Positions 1 through 7,510 are shown, numbered from the stretch's first letter. The stretch: 64,000 bases of DNA from Thermosinus carboxydivorans Nor1 (GCF_000169155.1 NZ_AAWL01000007.1:1-64000); one strand, 5' to 3'. Program-made: numbers and translations. The notes: a model not told the origin generated them from the letters alone.

Positions 1-327
1 CTGGACAAAAATCAAATCCGGCAAGCGTTATTAAATATTTGCCAAAACGCAATCGAAGCAATGCCTGGCGGCGGTAAGCTAAAGCTCCGGCTGGGTATGG
101 CCCAAGGCGCTGTTTTTGTGGAGGTTACCGATACTGGCTGCGGCATTCCGGCCGAACAGCTGCCAAACCTTGGCGTGCCTTTTTATACTGCTAAAGTTAA
201 CGGTACCGGACTGGGGCTGAGTATCGCTTATTCGATTATTAATGCCCACAATGGCCGGATTGAGGTCAATAGTCAGGTGGGGCAGGGTACCACTTTCCGC
301 ATTCTTATTCCTGCGGTTTCGGCCTAA
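1..327 (+). CDS. Sensor histidine kinase, C-terminal ATPase domain (5' end outside window)
   Basis: Only the last 108 residues are visible; the reading frame is open from base 1. They form a HATPase_c domain: an N box (QNAIEA), a G1 box (DTGCGIP) and a G2 box (NGTGLGLSIAYSII). This is the ATP-binding half of a two-component or sporulation-type kinase. Its closest relative in the window is the Cache-containing kinase at 45129, which shares the same G1-F-G2 layout (FFTTKQDGTGLGLSVCYSI against FYTAKVNGTGLGLSIAYSI). No sensory part can be seen, so signal and partner are unknown. A separate promoter precedes the next gene, smpB. Confidence 0.9.
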   Translation: MDKNQIRQALLNICQNAIEAMPGGGKLKLRLGMAQGAVFVEVTDTGCGIPAEQLPNLGVPFYTAKVNGTGLGLSIAYSIINAHNGRIEVNSQVGQGTTFRILIPAVSA

Positions 328-340
328 GATAATACGTTTA

Positions 341-369
341 TTGACGAAATAGATTTTATCGTGTATCAT
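341..369 (+). promoter_or_regulatory. Probable sigma-A promoter of smpB
   Basis: TTGACG at 341-346 and TATCAT at 364-369 are separated by exactly 17 bases, close to the sigma-A consensus. It lies between the kinase stop and the smpB ribosome binding site, so smpB can be transcribed independently of the kinase. Confidence 0.55.
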
Positions 370-407
370 ATACTTTACGGCTAGATGCTTTACCTGAGGT
401 GGCGCCG

Positions 408-878
408 ATGGACAAAGGGTCGAAAATTAAAATTGTAGCTGAAAACCGCAAGGCTCGGCATGACTATCATATCCATGAGACTTACGAGGCCGGCATTGTA
501 CTGACCGGTACGGAAGTTAAATCGCTGCGGGCCGGTAAAGCCAACTTGAAAGACAGCTATGCCCGCATCGAAAATGCGGAGGTCATGCTGCACAACATGC
601 ATATCAGTCCCTATGAACAGGGTAACCGTTTCAATCACGAGCCACTGCGCACCCGCAAGTTGCTTTTGCACCGGTATGAAATAAACAAGCTTATCGGCAA
701 AACCAAAGAAAAAGGATATACCCTTGTCCCGCTGAAAATTTACTTTACCCGGGGCAAAGCAAAGGTTGAACTGGCGCTTGCCTCCGGTAAAAAGCTTTAT
801 GATAAGCGGGAGGATATGGCCGAACGGGACGCGCGGCGGGAAATGGATCGCGCGCTGCGGGAAAAGCAAAAATATTAA
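408..878 (+). CDS. smpB: SsrA-binding protein SmpB
   Basis: SmpB binds tmRNA and delivers it to stalled ribosomes in trans-translation. The 156-residue protein has the family's usual length, the N-terminal [11 protein letters not shown] segment, the [19 protein letters not shown] core and the basic C-terminal tail ending [16 protein letters not shown]...REKQKY that inserts into the ribosome. An in-frame GTG at 399 exists, but GAGGTGG at 395-401 overlaps it and is ideally spaced for the ATG at 408, which is preferred. Its RNA partner ssrA follows about 90 bases downstream on the same strand, a common Firmicute arrangement. Confidence 0.98.
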   Translation: MDKGSKIKIVAENRKARHDYHIHETYEAGIVLTGTEVKSLRAGKANLKDSYARIENAEVMLHNMHISPYEQGNRFNHEPLRTRKLLLHRYEINKLIGKTKEKGYTLVPLKIYFTRGKAKVELALASGKKLYDKREDMAERDARREMDRALREKQKY

Positions 879-908
879 TTGCTTAAATGCCAGGGAGTAT
901 GTTATAAT
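879..908 (+). promoter_or_regulatory. Probable promoter of ssrA
   Basis: TTGCTT at 879-884 and a consensus TATAAT at 903-908 are 18 bases apart, immediately after the smpB stop codon. The mature tmRNA 5' end would lie about 60 bases downstream and needs 5' processing of the precursor. Confidence 0.45.
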
Positions 909-970
909 TTAATAATAAAATAAATATGCTTACTTTGCGTTTACTGTCGCCATCACCCTCAGCACAGCAC

Positions 971-1320
971 GGGGGCGTACTGGTTTCGACAGGGGTAGTT
1001 GTGGCATGGGTAGCGAGCCGGGGTTCCATCAGCCCGATAATACGGTGGACCTAAAGTAAACGCAAACGAAGAATACGCTTTAGCAGCTTAGTCTGCTAAC
1101 GTCCTGTCTACGCTTGCCCGCGGCGTAGGCTAGGGCGTCAATTAGCGGGATACCTGAGGTCCAATTCTCGGAGGACCGACTGGGAAACTTCATCGAGATA
1201 GCGCCGGCGAAGCCTGTCTGTAGGCGTCAAAGGGGCGAAACTTAAAATACAGACTGCGCTCGGAGAAGCCTGTGTAGCAATGGCCTTTGGACAGGGGTTC
1301 GACTCCCCTCGCCTCCACCA
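971..1320 (+). ncRNA. ssrA: Transfer-messenger RNA (tmRNA)
   Basis: The 5' end GGGGGC pairs with GCCTCC just before a genomically encoded 3' CCA, forming the alanine-accepting tRNA-like stem; a T-arm (GGGGTTCGACTCCCC) precedes it. The reading frame at 1062-1091 encodes the proteolysis tag ANEEYALAA followed by TAG. Length (350 nt) and layout are typical of one-piece tmRNA. The gene sits directly after smpB. Its 3' end is a classic integration target, and mobile-element remnants begin at the next base. Confidence 0.97.
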
Positions 1321-1545
1321 AGCAAAAGACAAATTCAAACTAACGTCGACAGTCTTTGTTGAAACGACTACATTGTCGACAAATGTCTCAACAATGGCCT
1401 TGATTTCGTCGGGGCCTTTTTCTTTTTTCACGAACTGATCGAGAACTGCGATCACTTGGTCCAGCGTCAAACTGTACCCGACAGCGGTCTCGATCCTTTT
1501 TACTTTCGCTTCGGCGTCGGCAATTATTGCCTTATTTCGGCTATG
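1321..1545 (-). pseudogene. Serine recombinase C-terminal remnant abutting ssrA
   Basis: On the minus strand this stretch encodes an open segment resembling the tail of a large serine (resolvase-type) recombinase, including EIKAIVETFVDNVVVS and KTVDVSLNLSF, which matches the last beta-strand region of the family. Everything N-terminal, including the catalytic serine domain, is missing. The frame then runs into the antisense of the tmRNA 3' end, giving the well-known spurious WWRRGESNP string, so it has no real C-terminus of its own. I read it as the end of an element integrated at ssrA. Boundaries are approximate. Confidence 0.6.
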
Positions 1546-1559
1546 CGCTGCTTGACGAA

Positions 1560-1777
1560 GCGTGGGACAAACCTTCTTCACGCATATCAAGAAGCCCTTG
1601 ATGGAGCGCGGTCACATCAGACCAACAACAAACCGGATATTGACAATATTATGAAAATCACTGCAGATGCGCTAAATGGCTTGGCATATCTTGACAACAA
1701 ACAAATTATCTCTTGCACGGTGGGGAAATACTATTCAAACGTCCAGGGGGCAAGTGAAAATCGAGAAAGTGAACTAA
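1560..1777 (+). pseudogene. RusA-type Holliday junction resolvase remnant (truncated, frameshifted)
   Basis: The + strand encodes NKPDIDNIMKITADALNG followed by LAYLDNKQIIS and KYYSNV, the hallmark acidic motif region of phage RusA endonucleases. The N-terminus is missing and replaced by unrelated sequence. After KYYSNV the frame goes wrong near 1741-1750, where a run of five G occurs; the neighbouring frame continues as RGQVKIEKVN and a TAA at 1775-1777, as expected for the natural C-terminus. RusA is carried by phages and their remnants, which fits the adjacent recombinase tail. Confidence 0.6.
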
Positions 1778-1785
1778 GGTGCCCG

Positions 1786-1812
1786 AATAAAAAAGCCCCG
1801 TGGGGAGGGCTT
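1786..1812 (-). terminator. Terminator of the zinc-ribbon gene
   Basis: Read on the minus strand, AAGCCC and GGGCTT form a stem followed directly by TTTTTATT. It lies just past the stop of the minus-strand gene ending at 1827. Confidence 0.6.
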
Positions 1813-1826
1813 GGGATATAAGTCAA

Positions 1827-2246
1827 TCAAAATCGCCGAAAACGGCTAAACCGCCGGAACGGGAAGAAGAAAGGGAAGAAAGGGAAGAACCCGAAACCGC
1901 CGAATCTACGTCTACCAAAGCCACCGAAATTACCAAATCTACGTCCACCGAAGCCACCGAAGCCAGGTGGATCGTTTGGTGGATCGGCCATAGACATAAC
2001 GCCAACTGGCGCACCGCACATTGGACATTCGTCATGCTGTTCGTCATCATACTCATGACCACAGCAAGCACATACTTTGCAAATATCGTATGAGCAGTTC
2101 GCATAAATTCTGTACTGTGTATTATAGGTACCAACATACCTTCTCATACTTTTCTGCGGCATAGGCTCGCATGGTGGCATACACTCATATGATGAAGGGC
2201 AACCATACTGAGGCATATACACATTTCTTGACTTATAGCGCTTCAT
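1827..2246 (-). CDS. Zinc-ribbon protein with Gly/Phe/Arg-rich low-complexity tail
   Basis: I do not recognise a named family. The 139-residue protein has a Tyr/Pro/Cys-rich N-terminus (about 1-55), a probable zinc ribbon (about 57-83, C-x2-C then C-x2-C: CACCGHEY and CPMCGAP) and a C-terminal half built from FGGFG, RRRFG and FFPFF repeats with no acidic residues. A good ribosome binding site (GGAGG, seven to eight bases before ATG) and a terminator support a real gene. It is flanked by phage remnants and biotin regulation. A structural or spore-coat-like role is only a guess; nucleic-acid binding through the Arg/Phe tail is equally possible. Confidence 0.7.
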   Translation of the reverse strand: MKRYKSRNVYMPQYGCPSSYECMPPCEPMPQKSMRRYVGTYNTQYRIYANCSYDICKVCACCGHEYDDEQHDECPMCGAPVGVMSMADPPNDPPGFGGFGGRRFGNFGGFGRRRFGGFGFFPFFPFFFPFRRFSRFRRF

Positions 2247-2261
2247 TCTTGTACCTCCAAT

Positions 2262-2547
2262 AATTCTTTTTGGGATCCCAATGTATTTTATGCATGATTA
2301 TAGCGAGATGTTAAGTTAATTTAAAGGCGGCGATTAATCGTGAAGTGGCAGCATGTCCCACTCCTCCAACCCATTAAGGGTTCGCTATGTTGGCAAAGAC
2401 GCCCGTGTTTGCTTGTCGTCGTGAGAACAAATAGACGTCGGTGGCAATTTTGAGTTTGGGGCCCTTGACGACGGCCGACTTCATGGCCACTAATGTCGCC
2501 CGACAATCTGTTCAAAGGAAGCAAGACCAGACATGGGTGAGCGGCCA
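2262..2547. other. Intergenic stretch without a recognisable gene
   Basis: Between the zinc-ribbon gene and the BirA operators I see no convincing reading frame with a ribosome binding site and no clear RNA fold. Open frames here lack family resemblance. Confidence 0.5.
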
Positions 2548-2579
2548 TGGTTAACCAAATTAATAATATTTGTTTACAA
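2548..2579 (+). promoter_or_regulatory. BirA operator 1 upstream of bioB
   Basis: TGGTTAACC (2548-2556) and TGTTTACAA (2571-2579) are inverted half sites separated by 14 bases, matching the Firmicute BirA operator (TTGTAAACC, spacer, GGTTTACAA) with one mismatch in each half. The right half overlaps a possible -35 (TTTACA); a TAATAT/TATAAT box follows at 2596-2604. Biotinyl-AMP-loaded BirA bound here would block bioB transcription. Confidence 0.7.
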
Positions 2580-2612
2580 AAGGCATATGAAATGATAATA
2601 TAATAACGTGGT

Positions 2613-2644
2613 TGGTAAACATTTAAATTTGAGTTGGTTAACAA
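2613..2644 (+). promoter_or_regulatory. BirA operator 2 upstream of bioB
   Basis: A second pair of half sites, TGGTAAACA (2613-2621) and a perfect GGTTAACAA (2636-2644), also with a 14-base spacer. It lies downstream of the candidate -10 region and about 110 bases before the bioB start. Confidence 0.65.
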
Positions 2645-2754
2645 ATTAGAGAAACGATTGATGTAAGCACACGCATTGGCCGCGACTGCGGTGCGGACTT
2701 TACCGTGGTTCATGCTGCCTGATTGTTACCCGGAAATCGATTGGAGGGAAAACA

Positions 2755-3747
2755 GTGAGTTATGACTTGATATTTGCACTAGGCAAAAAGGTCTTGAGCG
2801 GCGGGCAGCTTACGCCTGATGAAGCCATGCAACTCACTATGATCGACGAGGAAGACATCCCCATTCTGCTGGGTGTCGCCAATAAGGTGCGCATCCAATT
2901 CACTGGCAACCGGGTGGACACATGTGAAATTGTTAACGCCCGCTCCGGTGGATGTTCGGAGGACTGCAAGTTTTGCGCCCAGTCTGTCCATCACGACGCA
3001 AAAATCGATACCTACCCTTTGATGAGCGAAGAGGCGATTCTACAAGCGGCGAAGCAGGCGGAATCCCACGGCGCTTATCGGTTCTGCATTGTTACCGCCG
3101 GCTGTGGCATGAAGAACGACCCAGACTTTGGACGCATCATCAGCATAATTGAACGTATTGGTCGCGACACCAGTCTGGAAAGGTGTTGTTCACTGGGAAT
3201 ACTGGGACCCGAACAGGTCAAGGCGTTGAAGGCGGCGGGGATAACCCGTTATCACCATAATCTGGAGACCAGTAAAAGCTATTTCGCAAATATTTGTACC
3301 ACCCATACATATGACGAGCGTGTTGAAACCATCAGACTGGTCAAAGCGGAAGGGCTGGAAGTCTGTTCTGGCGGCATTATCGGCTTGGGTGAAGGGTGGG
3401 AGCACCGAATTGAGTTGGCCTTTACCCTGAAAGACCTCGATGTTGATTCGGTGCCGATCAATGTATTGAATCCCGTCAAGGGGACCGCTTTGGAAAATCA
3501 GCCACAGTTGAAACCGATGGAGATACTGCAGACTTTTGCTATTTTCAGGCTTATATTGCCGGATAAAATTCTCCGTTATGCTGGCGGCCGCGAAAGGGCA
3601 TTAGGAGAACTGGTGCCGCTGGGTTTTTTGTCCGGGATGAACGGAATGCTCATTGGCAACTATCTCACGACCGCCGGTCGCGGTGCCGCCGCCGATATAA
3701 ATACAATTAAAGGGTTGGGACTGACGCCGATTGGCAGTGCCAGGTAA
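2755..3747 (+). CDS. bioB: Biotin synthase BioB
   Basis: Radical SAM enzyme that inserts sulfur into dethiobiotin, the last step of biotin synthesis, in the cytosol. The CxxxCxxC motif for the SAM-binding 4Fe-4S cluster is C67, C71, C74, followed by FCAQS; the YNHNLET-type motif appears as YHHNLETS and the C-terminus has the usual GNYLTT and GRGAAADINTIKGLGL. Length 330 residues is normal. It starts at GTG with GGAGGG upstream. No other bio gene is adjacent, so earlier steps are elsewhere or dethiobiotin is imported. Two BirA operators indicate repression by biotin. Confidence 0.97.
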   Translation: MSYDLIFALGKKVLSGGQLTPDEAMQLTMIDEEDIPILLGVANKVRIQFTGNRVDTCEIVNARSGGCSEDCKFCAQSVHHDAKIDTYPLMSEEAILQAAKQAESHGAYRFCIVTAGCGMKNDPDFGRIISIIERIGRDTSLERCCSLGILGPEQVKALKAAGITRYHHNLETSKSYFANICTTHTYDERVETIRLVKAEGLEVCSGGIIGLGEGWEHRIELAFTLKDLDVDSVPINVLNPVKGTALENQPQLKPMEILQTFAIFRLILPDKILRYAGGRERALGELVPLGFLSGMNGMLIGNYLTTAGRGAAADINTIKGLGLTPIGSAR

Positions 3748-3952
3748 TGACCAAAGCTAATCCATTTTGGGGCGGCATGATCAAATATTTGATGCTATTT
3801 AAGTTATAGCTAATGTTTATATCATAGCAAACACTATCATACATAAAAGGATTTTTTCGGGCAGCGGATCCCAAGCATGGGCGCTTTGGCTTTTTGTATG
3901 TTTTTATTATGGCTGAGCAGGTTATGCGAATTAGTTTATATATCCGACACCG

Positions 3953-4216
3953 GTGCATCTAAGGTTCGAGCCGGCTTATCAGCATAAATACAAAAAACTG
4001 CCGGCGATGGAACCCATGAGCAAGGCAAGGTTTTGCTGGCAGCATTACGATTTTAAAAAGCTTGAAAAGGTGCAAGAAGTCATAAAGAACCTATTAAAAA
4101 CTGCAGAAACAGCAAGTCGAAAGCGGGCAATTACAGAGGTTTGGCGATACATTCGGAACAATTGGGATGGGATTACTAAATTATCAGCTGCACGCTTTAC
4201 CGGTCTTGACGATTGA
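3953..4216 (+). pseudogene. Possible transposase C-terminal fragment
   Basis: An 87-residue open frame with a basic, helical sequence ending in EVWRYIRNNWDGI. The NNWDGI phrase resembles the end of UPF0236/ISLre2-type transposases, but the usual following region is absent and no ribosome binding site or inverted repeats were found. Family assignment is weak; it may be a remnant or a short unknown gene. Confidence 0.3.
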
Positions 4217-4348
4217 CCAAGAAACTTTTGTATGAGGCACTACAGGAGCTTTCTTTGGCTCTCGCATGGAGATTATGTTAACTCGCCTGAGGATGTGTGT
4301 CTTCTTACAAAATCCTACAATGTCTTGCATCATTTCCATATATCGACA

Positions 4349-4378
4349 TTGACAGTGTTTATATCGGCGTGTTAATAT
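4349..4378 (+). promoter_or_regulatory. Promoter of the SAM-I riboswitch transcript
   Basis: Consensus TTGACA at 4349-4354 and TAATAT at 4373-4378 with an 18-base spacer, about 25 bases before the riboswitch. Confidence 0.6.
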
Positions 4379-4400
4379 CTAAAGTAATTAAATAAGCCAC

Positions 4401-4503
4401 TCTTATCCAGAGAGGTCGAGGGACTGGCCCGATGACACCCGGCAACCAGCGGCAACGCATGGTGCTAATTCCAGCAGGAGCAATCCTGGAAGATGAGAGG
4501 AGA
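4401..4503 (+). promoter_or_regulatory. SAM-I (S-box) riboswitch
   Basis: The conserved S-box elements are present in order: CTTATCCAGAGAGGTCGAGG, GGCCCGATGACACCCGGCAACC, a variable hairpin, GGTGCTAATTCCAGCAGG and GATGAGAGG. High S-adenosylmethionine should favour the terminator at 4518-4543 and switch off the downstream genes. The first downstream frames are three DUF2292 proteins. Confidence 0.97.
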
Positions 4504-4517
4504 GGTATGCTAACATA

Positions 4518-4543
4518 AATCCTTTCCTCGGAAAGGATTTTTT
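4518..4543 (+). terminator. Riboswitch-controlled attenuator
   Basis: AATCCTTTC, loop CTCG, GAAAGGATT, then TTTTTG. It directly follows the SAM-I aptamer and precedes the first DUF2292 gene, the standard off-switch position. Confidence 0.9.
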
Positions 4544-4591
4544 GTTTGCCGCTGACTGATTATTAAAGAGTAAAGTAGGGAGGAAATGGCT

Positions 4592-4756
4592 ATGGCGGTT
4601 AGCAGTAGCATGAATACATCCGACATCCTGCCGCCCCGGGTCTGGGAAAAGATTGAGGCGGCAATCCGCACAGTAGGATACGGTTCAATCACGATCATCG
4701 TTCAGGACGGGAGAGTTATCCAGATCGAAATAAACGAGAAAATAAAGCTGGTCTGA
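4592..4756 (+). CDS. YezD/DUF2292 family small protein, copy 1
   Basis: A 54-residue protein whose core (GYGSITIIVQDGRVIQIE, then EKIKL) matches the YezD/DUF2292 pattern of a short helix followed by a beta hairpin with QDGKVxQIExTEKxR. GGGAGG at 4577-4583 fits ATG 4592 better than the in-frame ATG at 4586. It is the first gene after the SAM-I attenuator. The biochemical function of the family is unknown; members often sit beside sulfur-assimilation genes, which agrees with the riboswitch and the downstream cysK. Confidence 0.75.
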   Translation: MAVSSSMNTSDILPPRVWEKIEAAIRTVGYGSITIIVQDGRVIQIEINEKIKLV

Positions 4757-4774
4757 TGGGAAAGGGGAAGCGAG

Positions 4775-4966
4775 ATGGACGCGAAAACAAATGGGGTCAG
4801 CAACTTTAAGAGCGGGGCTGTCAGGGCGGAAATTCTCAAAGCCCTCAGTGGTCTTCAGTACGGGCAAGTGGTCATTCAAATAAAAGACGGGAAAGTGACC
4901 CAGATCGACAGAACCGAGAAGAGGCGCCTGCCGAGACTGGAAGGTGTGGACGGCGACGGCATTTGA
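4775..4966 (+). CDS. YezD/DUF2292 family small protein, copy 2
   Basis: A 63-residue paralogue and the closest to the family consensus: EILKALSGLQYGQVVIQIK, DGKVTQIDRTEKRRL. It ends in an acidic Gly/Asp tail (GVDGDGI) that recurs in copy 3. AGGGGAAG precedes the ATG. It starts 18 bases after copy 1, so the two are co-transcribed under the SAM-I riboswitch. Confidence 0.8.
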   Translation: MDAKTNGVSNFKSGAVRAEILKALSGLQYGQVVIQIKDGKVTQIDRTEKRRLPRLEGVDGDGI

Positions 4967-5034
4967 TTTCAGGGCAATCATAAAACTGAAGCTGGGGATA
5001 TGTGAGATTAAGATAGGGAACAGAGGTGAGCGAT

Positions 5035-5217
5035 ATGGCTTGCGATGCTGGCGTTACTGATACGGCTGCGCGCGACGCGGCAGTGACAACAACGGCGGAT
5101 AATAAAAGCAGCATCGATTATGAAATTATAATTGTCGTAAGACAGGGCAACGTGGTACGGTTTGAAAATAAAGTCAGGGTGCCACATTTGGAAGGGACTA
5201 ATGGCGATGGTATTTAA
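5035..5217 (+). CDS. YezD/DUF2292 family small protein, copy 3 (divergent)
   Basis: A 60-residue diverged paralogue: the hairpin IDYEIIIVVRQGNVVRFENKVRVP keeps the hydrophobic pattern, and the tail GTNGDGI matches copy 2. An upstream GTG (5026) is in frame, but GAGGTG overlaps it and places ATG 5035 at good distance. The N-terminal helix is Ala/Thr-rich and lacks the family's ILKALxGI phrase, so this copy may have changed role. It is the last of three tandem copies before a strong terminator. Confidence 0.65.
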   Translation: MACDAGVTDTAARDAAVTTTADNKSSIDYEIIIVVRQGNVVRFENKVRVPHLEGTNGDGI

Positions 5218-5307
5218 AAACTGCTAAGTAAAAAAGCCATAGACACCAATAGCTACATGTGTTAAACTAAAATCAAGTAAATAACTCTGAGCTGATCAGT
5301 AAGACTG

Positions 5308-5355
5308 AAGGCTGAGGTAGAGTCCCACTGGGACTTTACTTCAGCTTTATTTTTT
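5308..5355 (+). terminator. Terminator after the DUF2292 trio
   Basis: A near-perfect 18-19 bp stem (GGCTGAGGTAGAGTCCC and GGGACTTTACTTCAGC) with a 4-base loop, followed by TTTATTTTTT. It separates the DUF2292 genes from larE, and might instead act as an attenuator in a larE leader. Confidence 0.85.
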
Positions 5356-5478
5356 GCTCTTAATCACGGGAGGGAGAGTATGCTGAACAAGGACTAACTA
5401 TACCGCTTTTTCGGCAAACTCTGCTGCCAGAGGTCGGAGTGGCTGGCTAGCGCAAGCTCTTGGCGACCAAGATACTAA

Positions 5479-5583
5479 ACATCGGGGTCGGCGGTCTGGT
5501 GGCTGGCGAAGGCCTATACTGACCTTATTGTACATATCGGTGAACAGGCGGGCGAAGAGTATATTTTGATACTGGAGCGGTAA
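5479..5583 (+). other. Short coding-like remnant upstream of larE
   Basis: After a stop at 5476 one frame encodes 34 residues ending LIVHIGEQAGEEYILILER and TAA, without a start codon or ribosome binding site. The composition looks protein-like but I cannot assign a family. It may be the tail of a deleted gene. Confidence 0.25.
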
Positions 5584-5609
5584 CTTCCAGCGGAAGGAGA
5601 AGCGTAACT

Positions 5610-6443
5610 ATGAAAGATACTAACGTCAAACTGCAGCAACTCAACGTGTTGTTGGCCGAACTGGGCAGCGCGGTCATTGGTTTTTCTGGCGGCACTGACA
5701 GCGCCTTCCTGGCAGCGGCGGCTTACCGTGTTCTCGGTGAACGGGCGGTGGCCGTCACTTGCTACTCGGCTACCCTGCCGGAAAGCGAGCGGATGGAAGC
5801 AGCTATCACCGCCCGCCAGATCGGCATCCGGCATGTGCTATTACCACAAAACGAATTGGATAGCGATGACTTCGTGCGTAACGACGCCGACCGTTGTTAC
5901 CATTGTAAGAAGGGGCGTTTTTCGGCTCTGGCGGCCTGGGCTGCGGCCCATGGCTATCATTGGGTGCTGGAGGGGGCCAATGCCGATGATGTCGGCGACT
6001 ATCGGCCGGGACTACGAGCCCTGAGCGAACTTGCCGTCGTGCGCAGCCCCTTGTTGGAGGTCGGTTTAACTAAGGCGGAAATTCGCGAGCTGTCGCGGCA
6101 ATGGGGGCTGCCAACCTGGAACAAGCCTAGCGCCGCCTGTTTGTCGTCGCGGGTGGCCTACGGTCAGCCGATAACGGCGGCCAAACTTGCCCAGATCGAA
6201 AAGGCCGAAGCTATATTAAAGAAATACTGCCAGGGGCAAATTAGGGTCAGACACCACGGTGGGCTGGCCCGTATCGAGGTGGAACCGGCAGAGATAGCCC
6301 GCCTTACCCGCCCGGAAGTGGCTAGGGAGATTGCAGAACAACTGAATGCTTTAGGGTTTACCTATGTTGCGGTGGATCTTTCGGGTTACCGTACCGGTAG
6401 CATGAACCAAGTTCTTGACCTCGAGAATAAACAAAAAGCTTAG
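5610..6443 (+). CDS. larE: ATP-dependent sacrificial sulfur transferase LarE
   Basis: LarE activates a pyridinium carboxylate with ATP and donates sulfur from its own cysteine when building the nickel-pincer nucleotide cofactor. The PP-loop SGGTDS is at residues 26-31, an RCYHCK motif near 95-100, and C177 in KPSAACLSSR corresponds to the known sacrificial cysteine (Cys176 in the Lactiplantibacillus enzyme). Length 277 residues is normal. AAGGAGAAG precedes ATG. larB and larC are not in view, so a general sulfur-transfer role is also possible. cysK follows 12 bases later. Confidence 0.9.
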   Translation: MKDTNVKLQQLNVLLAELGSAVIGFSGGTDSAFLAAAAYRVLGERAVAVTCYSATLPESERMEAAITARQIGIRHVLLPQNELDSDDFVRNDADRCYHCKKGRFSALAAWAAAHGYHWVLEGANADDVGDYRPGLRALSELAVVRSPLLEVGLTKAEIRELSRQWGLPTWNKPSAACLSSRVAYGQPITAAKLAQIEKAEAILKKYCQGQIRVRHHGGLARIEVEPAEIARLTRPEVAREIAEQLNALGFTYVAVDLSGYRTGSMNQVLDLENKQKA

Positions 6444-6455
6444 GAGGGAACAAAA

Positions 6456-7394
6456 ATGGCTAAAATAGCGACGAATTTAACAGATCTCATCGGCAACACC
6501 CCGCTTCTGGAGCTGAGGAATTACAACAGAGCAAAGAGTCTGAACGCCAAGCTCATCGCTAAACTGGAATACTTTAATCCGCTGAGCAGCGTCAAAGACC
6601 GCATCGGTTACGCCATGATCAAGGACGCCGAAGACAAGGGTCTTATCAATAAGGACAGCGTTATTATCGAGCCGACCAGTGGGAACACCGGCATAGCCTT
6701 GGCCTTCGTGGCCGCCGCCAAAGGCTACCGGCTTATCCTTACCATGCCGGAGACGATGAGCATCGAGCGGCGCAATCTGCTCAAGGCGCTGGGTGCGGAA
6801 CTGGTGCTCACGCCAGGGGCGGAAGGAATGAAGGGGGCCATACGTCGGGCCGAGGAACTGGCAGCCGAAATACCCAATTCTTTCATACTCCAGCAGTTTA
6901 AGAATCCTGCCAACCCCGCAATCCATCGCACTACGACTGCGGAAGAAATTTGGAACGACACTGATGGACAAGTAGACATCTTCGTTGGTGGTGTTGGCAC
7001 CGGTGGCACTATCACCGGTGTCGGGGAGGTAATAAAACAGCGTAAACCTTCTTTCAAAGTCGTCGCCGTTGAACCTTTCGACTCGCCCGTTCTCTCCGGC
7101 GGAAAACCCGGTCCTCACAAGATTCAGGGTATTGGTGCCGGCTTCGTGCCTGATGTTCTTAACGTGAAAATAATCGACGAAATCATCAAAGTCAAAAACG
7201 AGGAAGCTTTCGCCACCGCCCGCGAACTGGCAAAGACCGAGGGACTGCTTGTCGGCATATCCAGTGGCGCTGCAGCCTTTGCCGCCACCCAAGTGGCTCA
7301 GCGCCCGGAGAATGCCGGTAAGACCATCGTGGTGTTGCTGCCTGATACGGGGGAAAGGTATCTTTCGACGATGCTTTTCCAGGAAGAACTGTAG
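6456..7394 (+). CDS. cysK: Cysteine synthase A (O-acetylserine sulfhydrylase)
   Basis: PLP enzyme converting O-acetylserine and sulfide to cysteine. K47 in SSVKDR is the PLP Schiff-base lysine; TSGNTG at about 74-79 binds the substrate carboxylate, VGTGGTITG binds the PLP phosphate, and GISSGAAA is near the C-terminus. 312 residues is the normal length. AGGAGGG lies before ATG. The 12-base gap to larE suggests one operon that couples cysteine formation to a sulfur-transfer step; upstream SAM-dependent control of the DUF2292 genes points the same way. Confidence 0.97.
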   Translation: MAKIATNLTDLIGNTPLLELRNYNRAKSLNAKLIAKLEYFNPLSSVKDRIGYAMIKDAEDKGLINKDSVIIEPTSGNTGIALAFVAAAKGYRLILTMPETMSIERRNLLKALGAELVLTPGAEGMKGAIRRAEELAAEIPNSFILQQFKNPANPAIHRTTTAEEIWNDTDGQVDIFVGGVGTGGTITGVGEVIKQRKPSFKVVAVEPFDSPVLSGGKPGPHKIQGIGAGFVPDVLNVKIIDEIIKVKNEEAFATARELAKTEGLLVGISSGAAAFAATQVAQRPENAGKTIVVLLPDTGERYLSTMLFQEEL

Positions 7395-7510
7395 CTAGTC
7401 CTAGAGTAAAAAAATGCGTGCGCAAGGGAGGAACGGAGTCAGCCATTCGCCCCTTCCGCACGATCATTTTAGTGTTCGGACAATGTTCGATGGGAGTGCC
7501 CTAAGAATAG

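Noticed and set aside
1138-1320. Minus-strand frame continuing from the recombinase tail through ssrA (WWRRGESNP...)
   Set aside because: It is antisense to the conserved tmRNA 3' half. The WRRGESNP string is a familiar artefact of translating the complement of tRNA-like T-arms.
2321-2713. Minus-strand frame over the bioB regulatory region
   Set aside because: It covers both BirA operators, has no ribosome binding site and no family match.
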